Shown: positions 44,643 to 55,240, counted from the stretch's first letter. The stretch is DNA of 64,000 nucleotides from Diphasiastrum complanatum (GCA_029204225.1 CM055110.1:20318410-20382409), one strand, 5' to 3'. Numbers and translations: made by a program. Notes: generated from the letters alone by a model not told the origin.

Positions 44643-46194
44643 TTGAATCATGATGTGATGGGGTCAAAATTTGAAGAAGACTCTCCTCAGATTTTCTCAC
44701 CAAGAAGATCCATGAGAGATAGATCCGAGCCTAAGAGGCTCTCATATGTTGACAAAGGCAAACAAGCGGATCTCGATTCCACTAATTATGTTTTATATAT
44801 CTCTCATGAAGAGCCAAAGAATGTACAAGAGACACTCAATACCAAGGAGTGGTATGATGCCATGAAGCAAGAGTATGATGCATTGATCACCAACAATACT
44901 TGGGAGCTTGTGGATCCTCCATCCAACAAGCATGTGATTGGTTGCAAGTGGGTATTTCGGATCAAGTACAATCATGATGGCATCAACAAGTATAAAGCAA
45001 GATTATGTGCCAACGGATTTGCTCAAATCCATGGCCTTGATTATGAGGAGACCTTTGCACCTGTTGCAAAGATGGTGACAATAAGAATTCTTATTTCTCT
45101 TGCTTGTTTCTTTAAATGGAAGGTGTTCCAATTAGATGTATCCAATGCTTTTCTAAATGGTTATCTTGAGGAGGAGATCTATATGGAACAACCTCAAGGA
45201 TTCATCAAGGATGAGTCCAAAGTGTGCTTGCTCTTCAAAAGTCTTTATGGACTCAAGCAAGCACCAAGATCATGGTATTCAAGACTTAATTCTTTTCTTA
45301 TATCACTAGGATTTACTCTTAGTGACTATGATCCTTCCATGTATCTAAAGGTTGTTGATAGCAATATTGTCATTCTTCTAATTTATGTTGATGACATTAT
45401 TCTTTGTGGAAGTTGTATCAAGCTAGTTGATGAAACTAAGCTAGCACTTGGATGTGAGTTTAAAATGCAAGATCTAGGAGAGATACATTACATCCTAGGC
45501 CTAGAAATTGTTTTTTATGAAAACCATGTCATTATATGCCAATCTAGATATGCTCACTCTATGTTGAAAAAATTCCATATGGAAAATTCTAAGAGCATAG
45601 ATACTCCAATGGAGAAAATTGTAAAAGATCCTAATAAATGTGATGAAAGATCCTTTGAGGACATCACACTTTTTAGGAGTCTTGTAGGCTCCTTGATTTG
45701 GCTTACCATTACTAGGCCCGATCTAAGTTTTTGTGTGCACAAATCGAGTCAATTTATGCAAGATCCTAAGATCCATCATTGGAAGATGGCCAAGAGGATT
45801 CTAAGATATGTATCTTCATCTTGTGATTATGGTCTCTTCATGTGAGGCCGAGTACAAAGCACTCACTACAACTACCAAAGAGGTGCTTTGGATCAAGAGG
45901 TTATTAATGGAGCTAAAGTGCATCAAGGAAGATGATCTACCAATGATCAGGTGTGATAACATCTCGGCCCAAGCTCTTGCCAATAATCCCATATTTCATG
46001 CAAGAAGCAAACACATAGAAGTGGCACACCATTTTGTGAGAGAAAAGCTTATTGGAGGATAAATCTATTTGGAGCATGTCAACTCATCCTCTTGTATTGC
46101 CGATCTACTCACCAAGCCTTTGAGCAAAAGTGCTTTCATCAAGCATAGATCTAATCTTGGAGTTATATCAAGATCAATGCTTAAATCTTCATAG
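44643..46194 (+). pseudogene. Copia RT and RNase H (3' half of element D/C)
   Basis: It opens with the linker SKFEEDSPQIFSPRRSMRD and continues through WYDAMKQEYDALI, VIGCKWVFRIKYNHDG, FAPVAKMVTIRIL, QLDVSNAFLNGYLEE and the catalytic IYVDDIILCG to KRILRYVSSSCDYGLF. At about 45842 a deletion removes some 60 residues of RNase H, including the SDSDFAG acidic pair, and joins in another frame to SSCEAEYKALTTTTKE. A TAA follows at 46060-46062; later comes DLLTKPLSKS and a TAG at 46192. RT looks intact; RNase H is dead. Confidence 0.9.
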
Positions 46195-46204
46195 ATAATC
46201 TTTT

Positions 46205-46212
46205 AGGAGGAG
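46205..46212 (+). other. Polypurine tract (element D/C)
   Basis: AGGAGGAG directly before the LTR start at 46213. Confidence 0.85.
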
Positions 46213-46947
46213 TGTGAAGAATTGAAAAAGATTATCCATGTTAGATATAGGGGTCTTATGTTTTTTATATCAAGCATCTAGGTGTAGGATGTTGATAGGA
46301 ACAAATTTGGCATAGATGGCAAATTATGCATTTCCACTTGTAATGCCACTATTGAGCCAAAATAGAGTAAGTGGCTAAACTCGTGCCAATTAGAGTGTAG
46401 ACAAGTGTAATGCTTTTGTTTGATGAGTTCTAAGAGGTCCAATAGGATTTAGAGGTGGAACCATGTGAGGTCCAGTAGGAATTTGAGGTTTGCTTGAAAA
46501 TAGCCCAATAGAATTAAGAGGTGCATGGATCAATGGTCCAATAGGATTAAGAGGTGACAAAGTGTGGTCCAATCATAGTTAAGCATATTGGTAGCCCGTG
46601 GATCTACTAGTATCATTGTACTCCTCATTTTGGATCTAATGGATTTGGAGATTGTGTGGATTTTAAGGGTTATTGGATTTCTAGCTTTCTCTCTCTACTC
46701 GAGTGCTCATGATGATTTTCTCTCTCTACCCGAGGAGAGCAACTTGTTTTTACTTAGAATAATTTTTGAATACTTCCCACACATGTGAGTGAGAGTTGGA
46801 AGTGATTGAATGCATGTAGTAGTGTGTTTTTGCCATAGAATCAAAGATAGATCTTGAATCTCAATCTAGTCTTGATCTTGGTGCATCTACACACCTTAGG
46901 AGATCACAAGTACATGTTGTGGACACTCCACATGTGTGAAATCTACA
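46213..46947 (+). repeat. 3' LTR of element D/C
   Basis: 735 bp, TGTGAAGAATTG...ATCTACA. It matches 52542-53262 in reverse complement. It ends ...CTCCACATGTGTGAAATCTACA and is followed by TATTT. Confidence 0.93.
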
Positions 46948-46952
46948 TATTT
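46948..46952. other. Target site duplication TATTT of element D/C
   Basis: It equals the reverse complement of AAATA at 53263-53267. The two copies appear in opposite senses because of the inversion. Confidence 0.85.
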
Positions 46953-47136
46953 GTCAACCTGTAAATAGCTCTAGCTACTAGGGTTAGGCGGAATGTATTA
47001 ACCCAAGTATAATGTCATTAGCAAAATGCGTGAAACAAGTTTAATCTAATTCTTGATGTATTAAAAGTCGTAGCTGCCCTATCAGTTGTGGTTTCTTTTC
47101 TGTGATCCATGTTATTAGCTCCTTAATCTATCTGAT
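46953..47136. other. Flanking DNA, no gene
   Basis: Short AT-rich spacer between the target duplication and the gypsy RNase H relic. Confidence 0.4.
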
Positions 47137-47550
47137 CTAATATATGGTCTCGTCCTTAAGTACTACCCAAAGTTCTATTGTCGTGTTAATGTGCTCATTA
47201 CTATTTCTTCTCAGTGTACATCTGTGATAATGATTTTTGTGGTAAGCTATGTTGGCAAGGTGATTTGCTTTGGAATTCTCGCATCTCGGCACATACATCC
47301 ATTCTACATGCAATATATGTCGTACTGAAATTCTTAGGGTCGAAGCATAAGCCTTTAGTATTTTATCTTTCATCTGATATTCTCCAATCATTCCTTTGAT
47401 AAGCAATTCAAAAATTCCACGTATTCGTAATCGTTGAATGTTTTCTCCCATTTTGTTTATGACTATTGTGAGTGTTGTGCCTGTTCTATTTGTGTTGTCC
47501 AAATTAGGCCGCCCGAGTGTTGTTTTGTGTTGTGTTGCATACTTGATCAA
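47137..47550 (-). pseudogene. Ty3/gypsy (Tat-like) RNase H fragment
   Basis: The minus frame contains LLIKGMIGEYQMKDKILKAY followed by YVPRCENSKANHLANIA. This matches the end of Tat/Athila RNase H domains (GEWEVKD...L..Y, then HVPR.EN..AD.LA). The terminal Asp of ADALA is Asn. No other part of the element was found nearby. Confidence 0.7.
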
Positions 47551-48299
47551 GATTGCAAGACGACGAACGATGTCAGTCGATGTTTACCAGGATGTGCACT
47601 TAACTTAGTCTCTTACTAAATGGCTTAGTAACAAAATGGTTTTTTCAACCTAGTTGTATTTTTAAAGTTGTCTTGTAACTCTCTATTTTCGATTGTTTAC
47701 AAACTGTGCGTTATTGTAGATAGATGCTTTATATTTTTAATTTGAGTACAAATCAAGCTATCTTGCTGATTAAAACTCTTCAAAATCTTTCATACACTTG
47801 TACCAGACAATTAATATATGACAATCTTGGTGTTACATTGTAGTCTGTTGTGGCTAGGGTTGATGTCTCTTGCATGTTCGATTGTGCTTTCTGCTATAGT
47901 TTGTTAGATCCTGATTTCATGTTGAGCTTCTTGCAAATTTGTTAAAATGTTTTTTTTTTTTTTATTTCGGATGCTCTCCAACAAATCATACTATCATATG
48001 CTAATTTTTTCTGCATCGCTATTTTAGCTAGTTTGTTAGTTCTTACTGAGACACATTTTTATTCAGCTTCAAACATACATTGATTTTCTTCCACATACTT
48101 TTCTAGTAGTGAAAAACTGCTATATCATTCTATATCAAACTTAGAGAAAGCAGGTGCGTCTTTTTAAGTTATCTTGTTCCTTTTTATAGAAGCAATACTA
48201 TAGCTACTTATCGTTATTTAATTGTTATCAATGAATACTTAAAAAATATTCACTCTTTACCTATGCATATGCTCAAATAATAATGATACTTTGGATTTG
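47551..48299. other. No gene; may include the start of the element F LTR
   Basis: AT-rich. A left boundary for the LTR ending at 48641 could not be set. Confidence 0.35.
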
Positions 48300-48641
48300 T
48301 ATTATATAATAGTGAATGATTCAATCTCATGCTTAATAGATTGATTGCATCATTTTCAAATTTTTTATCGATGTTGATTGTAATTGCTCTTATTCCGACT
48401 TGCTTGTTCAATTTCAATCTTTTGCTTCCACATCTTTATCGACTTTGTGTGTGTCTACGGAATTGATTGTATTGATCCTTGCAACTTTGAAGCTTGGATC
48501 AAGCAAAACTATTGTCAAATTATCGACGATAGTTCGAATCCAATAAACGTAGATTCATGCACCGAGGAATTTTTTGACATTTTCAGCATGGTATTAGAGC
48601 ATATATATACTATCTGATTTCTTACTTTATCTGATACAACA
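48300..48641 (+). repeat. Right part of the 5' LTR of element E/F
   Basis: It ends TGATACAACA directly before the PBS at 48642. The only support for its extent is the PBS position; it could not be matched to the 3' LTR fragment at 43550 because that copy lacks this part. Confidence 0.5.
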
Positions 48642-48653
48642 TGGTATCAGAGC
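48589..48653 (+). other. Two primer-site words 53 bp apart
   Basis: TGGTATTAGAGC at 48589-48600 and TGGTATCAGAGC at 48642-48653. The second is the perfect initiator Met type and is preceded by ACAACA, like a genuine LTR end. Confidence 0.7.
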
Positions 48654-48737
48654 TAGATATCTAAGGGATCAGTTTGATAGAGCGCACAATATTAGAATAT
48701 TTCATGTCTCAATATAGAGTAGACATTTACTAAATTG

Positions 48738-49522
48738 TTTTGAAGTCACGCAATCTACTATTTGCATACATCCATTTCGAATTTCCCAACGGACTTGCAA
48801 TTAAAGTTTCGTCTGATGGTAGACAAGCTCGATGGATTGAACTAATATATGTGAAAATTAAAGATGAAGGTAGTGCTAATGGCCCAAGAACTTTGAGAAA
48901 TAGTCTCAGATATCGAACTGATTCCCAATGCTGATGAGCAAGCCATTTTAAAATGGAACCTAAGGCTTTTGTCTTAATCACTCTCAATAGTTTCGACACA
49001 CAAAGTGGCCATATCATACAAGCCCAAACTTCGAAAGAAGCTTGGGACATCTTGAGCACATTCTACGAAGTGAGATACATCACTTCAAAAATGCATTTGA
49101 GGAGAAAGTTCTTCTCACTCAGAATGTCAATAGGTGATTCTATTCAGAATCACATAAATCAATTTAAGACTTTTTTAGAGCAAATGGCAGTAATAGGTTC
49201 AATGATCAAAGATTCAGACACTATTATGACCTTATTGTCTAGCTTACCATCCTTATATGAAAACTAGGTGATGATGATTCCAATTCACTCAAAACTAACT
49301 TTTTCCATAGTCATAACTATGCACTGTAGGAGGAGACTTGAAGGAATGGTGCATCTTTGTCCTCTTGGTTGAAGAGTCATAGGCTCTCTACACCAAGAAG
49401 AGCTCGAAGAAGCAATTGAAGAAGAAGAAGGCAAATCAATGTGATTCAAATAAGAAGTAATCACAAAAGCAAAGTCAGAACCAAAATCAATAACCTGTTC
49501 AGAACAAGAAAATTATGTTTTG
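48738..49522 (+). pseudogene. Copia gag (element E/F)
   Basis: Frame changes near 48830 and 48950 lead into MEPKAFVLITLNSFDTQSGH, then SKEAWDILSTFYEVRY, MHLRRKFFSLRMSIGDSIQN and DTIMTLLSSLPSLYEN. This is the standard copia gag core. After a stop the tail is Glu/Lys-rich and ends with KIMFCN, the first cysteine of a zinc knuckle, exactly at the inversion breakpoint. The rest of the family sequence continues at 44642 on minus. About 20 knuckle residues seem lost at the joint. Confidence 0.85.
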
Positions 49523-50270
49523 CAACAAAATCAATAATTGGTGATGCATCCATAGACTTCTTGATCTCGGCCTCTTCAAAAGATGAGTGTTGATCTTCAT
49601 GAAAGACAACATCTCTACTTTCAATAACTTGAGAAGTAGAGAGTACAAAGACTCTATAGGCCTTCTTGGTGGATGAGTATCCAACCATGATCCCTTTGCA
49701 TGCACTAGGATCTTCCTTCTTCCTTATTTCCAAGGGAATATGGGCAAAGCATATGCATCCAAAAACTCTAAGGTGATCAACCTTAGGCTTCTTCAAATAT
49801 AAGATTTCATATGGTGACTTTCCTCCAAGAGCTATATGTGGGAGCCTATTGCAAAGATAATTTGCATAATTAATGGCTTCTCCCCAAAAATCTTTGGGCG
49901 AAGATGCCTCAATTCTCATAGATTTTGCACATTTACATAGAGATCTATTCTTTCTCTCGGTCTCTCCATTTTGAGATGGAGAGTAGGCACAAGAGAACTC
50001 TCTTTTGATGCCTTCAAGCTCACAAAAATCATGAAATTTATTGGAGATATATTCACCACATCCATCACTTCTAAGAGCTTTAATCTTGAATGAGAATTGC
50101 TTCTCTACATAAGCTTTGAAAATAAGGAAATGATCAAACACCATAGATTTAGAAGCAAGAAGATATATCCAAGAGAATCTTGTGAAACCATCAATGAAAG
50201 TAACAAAACAAGTGGCTCCTCCCTTGCTTATAGTTGATGAGAAATGCACATCCGAGTGGATTAACTCCAA
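49523..50270 (-). pseudogene. Copia integrase core and C-terminus (element D/C)
   Basis: It starts MELIHSDVHFSSTISKG (first Asp) and continues with FIDGFTRFSWIYLL, ALRSDGCGEYIS (second Asp) and SPSQNGETERKNRSLC (Glu), so the catalytic triad is intact. FWGEAINYANYLCNRLPH, HLRVFGCICFAHIP and IMVGYSSTKKAYRVF follow. The frame reaches the acidic linker FEEAEIKKSMDASPIIDF and then hits the breakpoint. A frameshift just upstream separates it from the pre-integrase region. Confidence 0.9.
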
Positions 50271-50284
50271 AGGATGCTTGCTTT

Positions 50285-51172
50285 TTATAGAAGATCTTGT
50301 AAATGGCTTTTTGTGAGATTTAGCAATAGCACAAGCCTCACAAGGCTTGATCTTCTTGGAAATGACTTTGGCAAGCCAAAAGCTTTGGCCTCTTTGATCA
50401 TAGAGAGCATGGATTTGTAGTAGGGATGTCCCAACCTCCTATGCCATAATTCCTCCATAGAGAGCTTGTTCACAAGAGCAACATTACAAGCATTCACATA
50501 CTCATTTGGATCTAATTTATAGATGCCTCCAAATATAGATCCTAATGCAAGTATCTCATAATTCTTCTTGATAGTGCTTGTATCAACATAAAATTTTACA
50601 TCAAGGCCATTATCAAGCAATTGGCCAACACTAATAAGATTCTTAGTAAGCTTAGGTACATAAAGAACTTTAGAGAGAGAAAGAACTTTAGAGGATGCAA
50701 GCTTCAAGGGAATGTTCCCTATGCCTTCAATAGGACATTCAAAATCATTTGCAGTGTATATTGATTTCTTGACTCCATCATAAGGTGCAATAGAAGAGAA
50801 AGAGTCCTTGGAGATACACATATGTGAAGAGGCTCCACTATCAATATACCATAGGCCGTCCTTCTTGAAAGGAGTAGATGAGAAACTAGAGACCATAAGA
50901 GAGCCCTCTCCATCACTTGCAATAGTGTCTTCCTTCTCATTGGTAATATTGGCTTGCTTGAGTTGATTCTTCTTCTTGAAGCAATTGGTGGCATAATGGC
51001 CTTTCTTGCCACAATAAAAGCACTTGATCTTCTTCTTCTTGAGCTTGGATGATGAAGCATTAGAGGACATCTTTGTCTTTGGATTTGATTTTGTCCTTGC
51101 TTGAGGATTGTTGATGTTGGTTCTTGCTCCTCCCTTTGTGCTTATCCTTGGCAAACAGAGATTTGCCATCAT
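50285..51172 (-). pseudogene. Copia zinc knuckle, protease and pre-integrase (element D/C)
   Basis: The frame carries CFYCGKKGHYATNC, the protease WYIDSGASSHMC with IEGIGNIPLKLAS and KNLISVGQLLDNG, then LWHRRLGHPYYKSM. A frameshift after FGLPKSF prevents reading into integrase. Unlike element A, it has no stop between knuckle and protease (NEKEDTIASDGE). Confidence 0.9.
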
Positions 51173-51784
51173 TATGAGTGAGAGAAAGCTTGTCCATCCT
51201 CAAGAGCTTGTACTCTAGTCTTGATTCTTCTGAAATTAGCACACTTTGGAGAGCCTCCAAACTTGGTAGCTCCTCCTTAATGGCATAGGATTGGACAAGG
51301 TCATCAAATTCACTTCTCAAGCCATTGAGAATAACTTGGACTAGCTCATTTTGATTGATGGAATCACCAATACAAGCAAGTTCTCTATGAATATCTTTTA
51401 CTCTCAAAACATAACTAGATGCACTCTCATCACTCTTTTGGCTAGTTTGAAAGATTTGATTCCTAAGAGTGAGAAGCCTAGAGGTACTCTTAGCCTCATA
51501 GATAGTCTTGAGACAATCCCAAGCTTCTTTGCTATTGTACAAGTACCTATCTCCCTCAATATCTCATTAGAGACATTCATCTTAATGTAGTGGAGAGCCA
51601 TCCTAGCTCTCTTTTTGTATTTTTGAACCTCTTGAAGAACTTGTGGTTCTTCTTCAAGGCCAAGAACTATGTCCATCACGTCTTGAAGGATCAAGATGGA
51701 CTCCATCCTCATTTTCCAAATTGAATAGTTTGAAGTGGACAATCTTTCACTTGGTTCCAACAAGGATGAACCCATTGAAGACAT
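51060..51784 (-). pseudogene. Copia gag (element D/C)
   Basis: It starts at MSSMGSSLLEPSERLSTSNY (51784). A frameshift near 51535, after REIGTC, moves to the frame SKEAWDCLKTIYEAKSTSRL, ELVQVILNGLRSEFD and YAIKEELPSLEALQ. A further shift near 51080 leads to the zinc-knuckle frame. It is otherwise close to gag of element A and supplies the unmutated reading at both of A's stops. Confidence 0.88.
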
Positions 51785-52528
51785 TTGAAGTGAAGAAAAC
51801 TCAAATGATGAACAATAAATGTTGCTACACACTCTCAATAGGATCCAATAATGGAGTACTATCTCCTCCTATGAAAGATCTTGCAACTATTTGTGAATTG
51901 ATTCTCACTAGCTACACAAATCTCTCTAAAACAAGATCCATTTCACATCAAATGATGGAGTATGGGCAAAGTTAGGATCAAACACTCTTAGCACGTGTGA
52001 AGTACACTAAGAAACCAAATTTGACTCAAATACAATGATATTGCATGAAACAAAATGGCTAAGATCTCAAAACAGTGCCTAGATCACATATAGGTGAGGT
52101 TGGTAAGCATTCAACTGTGATTTTGGATCAACCAAGCAATCTCTTGGCCAAACCAAATGTGTCCACCCAGGTCTAGGTGCCCTACCTAACCCTCTTCAAA
52201 AGCTTATAGCTTCTGATTGGCTCAACCAAATGGAATGAAACTGATTGCATCATAAACTAGACAAAAAATAGCTTCAAAACAAGCTATCAACCAAGATAAA
52301 TGGATCAAGCATGAGAGAGAACTTCCAAACTGAAATTGGATGTTCCTCACACGTGTCTGAGCACCTGATTTCGTACAGTAATAGGTCAGACCCAATCAAT
52401 GTCCTTTTGATCTCTTCTGATCCAAAATTGGACAAGATAGCTAGGAAAATGGATCTTGACAATTTCTAGCTCAAGATTGATGAATAGTTTTCACTTAAAT
52501 GGATCAAAATGCATGGTAACCTTAGGTA
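51785..52528 (-). other. Untranslated leader (element D/C)
   Basis: It aligns with 5345-6076 of element A. No gene. Confidence 0.75.
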
Positions 52529-52541
52529 GGCTCTGATACCA
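52529..52541 (-). other. Primer-binding site, initiator Met tRNA (element D/C)
   Basis: TGGTATCAGAGCC on minus, a perfect match to the copia consensus, directly after the LTR. Confidence 0.93.
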
Positions 52542-53262
52542 TGTGGAGTGTCCACAACATGTACTTGTGATCTCCTAAGGTGTGTAAATGCACCAAGATC
52601 AAGACTAGATTGAGATTCAAGATCTATCTTTGATTCTATGGGAAAAACACACTACTACATGCATTCAATCACTTCCAACTCTCACTCACACATGTGGGAA
52701 GTATTCAAAAATTATTCTAAGTAAAAAAAAATTGCTCTCCTTGAGGAGAGAGAGAAAATCATCATGAGCTCTCGAGTAGAGAGAGAAAGCTAGAAATCCA
52801 ATAACCCTCAAAATCCACACAATCTCCAAATCCATTAGATCCAAAATGAGGAGTACAATAATACTAGTAGGTCCACGAGCTACCACTATGCTTAACTATG
52901 ATTGGACCACACTTTGTCGTCTATTAATCCTATTGGACCATTGATCCATGCACCTCTTAATTCTATTGGACTATTTTCAAGCAAACCTCAAATTCCTATT
53001 GGACCTCACATGGTTCCACCTCTAAATCCTATTGGACCTCTTAGAATTCATCAAACAATAGCATTACACTTGTCTACACTCTACTTGGCACGAGTTTAGC
53101 CTCTTACTCTATTTTGGCTCAATAGTGGCATTACAAGTGGAAATGCATAATTTGCCATCTATGCCAAATTTGCTCCTATCAACATCCTACACCTAGATGC
53201 TTGATATAAAAAACATAAGACCCCCTATATCTAACATGGATAATCTTTTTCAATTCTTCACA
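52542..53262 (-). repeat. 5' LTR of element D/C
   Basis: 721 bp, matching 46213-46947. Its downstream end stops at CTCCACA, so it lacks the last 15 bases (TGTGTGAAATCTACA) of the partner. The missing stretch is bounded by ACATG on both sides, which suggests a deletion between short direct repeats. Confidence 0.9.
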
Positions 53263-53267
53263 AAATA
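53263..53267. other. Target site duplication of element D/C (AAATA = TATTT on minus)
   Basis: It pairs with 46948-46952. Confidence 0.85.
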
Positions 53268-54050
53268 TGGAGGGAGCGAGACCATCTGTTTCATTCATGC
53301 CAGATAGAAACGCACTGATTGTACTACTGTCAAAAGAACGAGAACAAGCAAAAAAAGAATTGTAGACACATAAGGAAGACATAAGGAAGCTGAAGAGTCC
53401 GAATACCAAACAACAGAATGAAATTGAAAGCCTAAGCAAAGAAGCCAAGATTTGGCGATGAAAACATGAAGAGAAGAAGATAGATGTCAAAATTCAGAAT
53501 ATGCAATACGAGATGCGCCTTAAAGAACAAGAAAAGGCCATAGCCAAGCTGTGAACATAACTTGCTGCCAATGAATCCACCACCACTGTGATGGCATGCC
53601 AATTACGTACATACCAACAAAACGATAAAGAAAAAGAGAAAGGACAAAATACCAGCCTACGAGAACAAATCTTGACATATCCTCTTACAGAAAGGGAAAT
53701 ACTCACCGATTAGAAATTCTTCAGACAATTCGACTCCTACATCCTGTATATACTACATGTGGAGTTTCCATTGAGCCATCAAGTTTTTGAGTATCGATCA
53801 ACAACTAAAAATCGGCCAAGGTTTAAGTGACCCATAGTTTTGGGTTCTTTTTACTCTTACATTGAAGCGTGTGACAGTCTAAACATATTCACTATTATGA
53901 TCACCCACCATAGAGATGACATAGTACGACTAGCAGGCCATTTATACCCACCGATTATAGAGATGGTTGCTTACCCTTTGGGGTATCAGAACAGGCCCTC
54001 CCCAATCAATACTTTCATAAAGTTTATCTCTAAGTCTTAAATGCATATTG
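53263..54050 (+). pseudogene. Decayed coiled-coil ORF remnant
   Basis: One frame reads MPDRNALIVLLSKEREQAKK, then HKEDIRKLKSPNTKQQNEIE and EKKIDVKIQNMQYEMRLKEQ, with a stop roughly every 30-60 codons. It ends in IEMVAYPLGYQNRPSPINTF. The charged heptad character recalls the ORF at 29627-30649, but I cannot show a residue-level match. Element D/C inserted next to or into it. Confidence 0.4.
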
Positions 54051-54074
54051 GCCTAATATTGACAATTAACCAAA

Positions 54075-54345
54075 ATATGACTAGTTGAAATTTCTCACAC
54101 AAACTCCATAGAGCACTTTATGGCTTGAAGCAATATGCTCAAGCATGGATTCAGAAGATAAATTTTTGTCTCATTCAACATCGATTCAAATCAAGCTCTA
54201 CATATTCGAATGTTTATTTGAAGACCTTGAAACAACCCCTTATAGTCATCACACTCAATATGACAGACCTAGGCGAGGCTCATTATTGCCTCCAAATTTA
54301 GATTCATGGAGACAGAGAGAAGAGGCATTGCTTAGTATAAATAGC
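54075..54345 (+). pseudogene. Copia RT fragment, internally deleted
   Basis: It reads KLHRALYGLKQYAQAWIQKI, then NVYLKTLKQPLIVITL and MTDLGEAHYCLQI. The YVDD segment between the last two blocks is missing. The fragment joins an LTR of the element H family without RNase H or a purine tract. Confidence 0.75.
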
Positions 54346-54885
54346 TGATCATACTTCTATTATTTTGAATCAAATAGCATCTCTCTCAAGCTTTCAAACT
54401 TGAACACTCTTGAGCATTCTAGCTTAGTTCTTTAGAGTTCATTTAGAGTTTTGCTATTAGCGCTTATTGCTTATCAGTGGAAGTGCAGATTCAGACAGAG
54501 ATCTTCAGTTACTCAAAGATAGCTTAAAGTATGTAGTTTTCATCCACAATTGTCTTGTACTCATCATCACCTATTTTATGCTGAATCAATCTATCCTTTA
54601 TTGTGTTCAGTATTATATCAGAATGTATGCATCTTTGTGATAGTTTTGTAGCTGATAAATCTCATATTGCTTTTGTCTGATAATTCATTTTTTGGCTACG
54701 TAATCACTTTAGCTCAGATGATTTGAAAGTTAGCTGCTAAAAGATTGAATGTGACTCTTGTCATTATGTCTTGTTCAATATTGATAGGTGTAGTCATGCA
54801 TTACAAAAGTAGGCTCATTCTGCTATGCTTAATAATTCGTTCACAAGCTTCAACTTGTCATTATTGCTATCATCTCTTTCCAACA
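54346..54885 (+). repeat. LTR of the element H family, 5'-truncated
   Basis: It shares CAAGCTTTCAAACTTGAACA, the CTCTTGAGCATTC block, TGTCTTGTACTCATCA and GGCTACGTAATCACTT with 37704-38265. It ends TTTCCAACA at the PBS. Confidence 0.75.
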
Positions 54886-54897
54886 TGGTATCAGAGC
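54886..54897 (+). other. Primer-binding site TGGTATCAGAGC
   Basis: Perfect initiator Met type, directly after the LTR end. Confidence 0.9.
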
Positions 54898-55108
54898 TCC
54901 AATATATAATATCAAAATGTACCTTCATGATATCATAGTGATCTGTTATACCAGGGCTCTAATACTTGATATCTTTCAAAAAAAAATGATATCATATTTT
55001 TCAACTTGTGGTATCAAATTTAAGTATCAGATAGTTGATTTCTAATTGTAGCACAACACGGTATCTCTCTCTTAGCGTCATTGATATATCAACAGACTAA
55101 AGTTTCAG

Positions 55109-55240
55109 ATGGATTCTCAAAGTAAACCCGATCTTATCGTAGACAAGCTAAATGAATCCAATTACTAGTGAAAATTTAAGATGAAAACATTGCTAATCGC
55201 CAATGAGTTGTGGGATGTTGTCACAAGAGGTGTTGTCAGA
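55109..55240 (+). pseudogene. Copia gag N-terminal fragment
   Basis: MDSQSKPDLIVDKLNESNY, a stop in place of the usual Trp region, then KFKMKTLLIANELWDVV. This is the start of copia gag (KL.G.NY..WK.KM...L....LW). It breaks off at about 55240. Confidence 0.75.

Larger units (their letters stand above)
44643..49522. other. Inverted 4.9-kb segment spanning parts of two copia elements
   Basis: Left of it the minus-strand element E begins in mid-protease; right of it the minus-strand element D ends in the integrase-RT linker. Inside, on plus, are the matching RT/RNase H/3' LTR for D and the matching gag for E. Flipping the segment repairs both. The outer LTR ends then carry TATTT on both sides (46948-46952 and the complement of 53263-53267). 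Breakpoints fall in an 8-bp inverted repeat. Confidence 0.88.
49523..53262 (-). mobile_element. 5' half of element D/C (copia), minus strand
   Basis: 5' LTR, PBS, leader, gag, protease and integrase in order on minus, then an abrupt end at 49523. The missing RT, RNase H and 3' LTR are at 44643-46947 on plus. Together they make about 6.0 kb, a normal copia size. Confidence 0.92.

Noticed and set aside
48532-48545. GTTCGAATCC resembling a tRNA B box
   Set aside because: No A box, acceptor stem or anticodon arm can be built upstream; it lies in an LTR.
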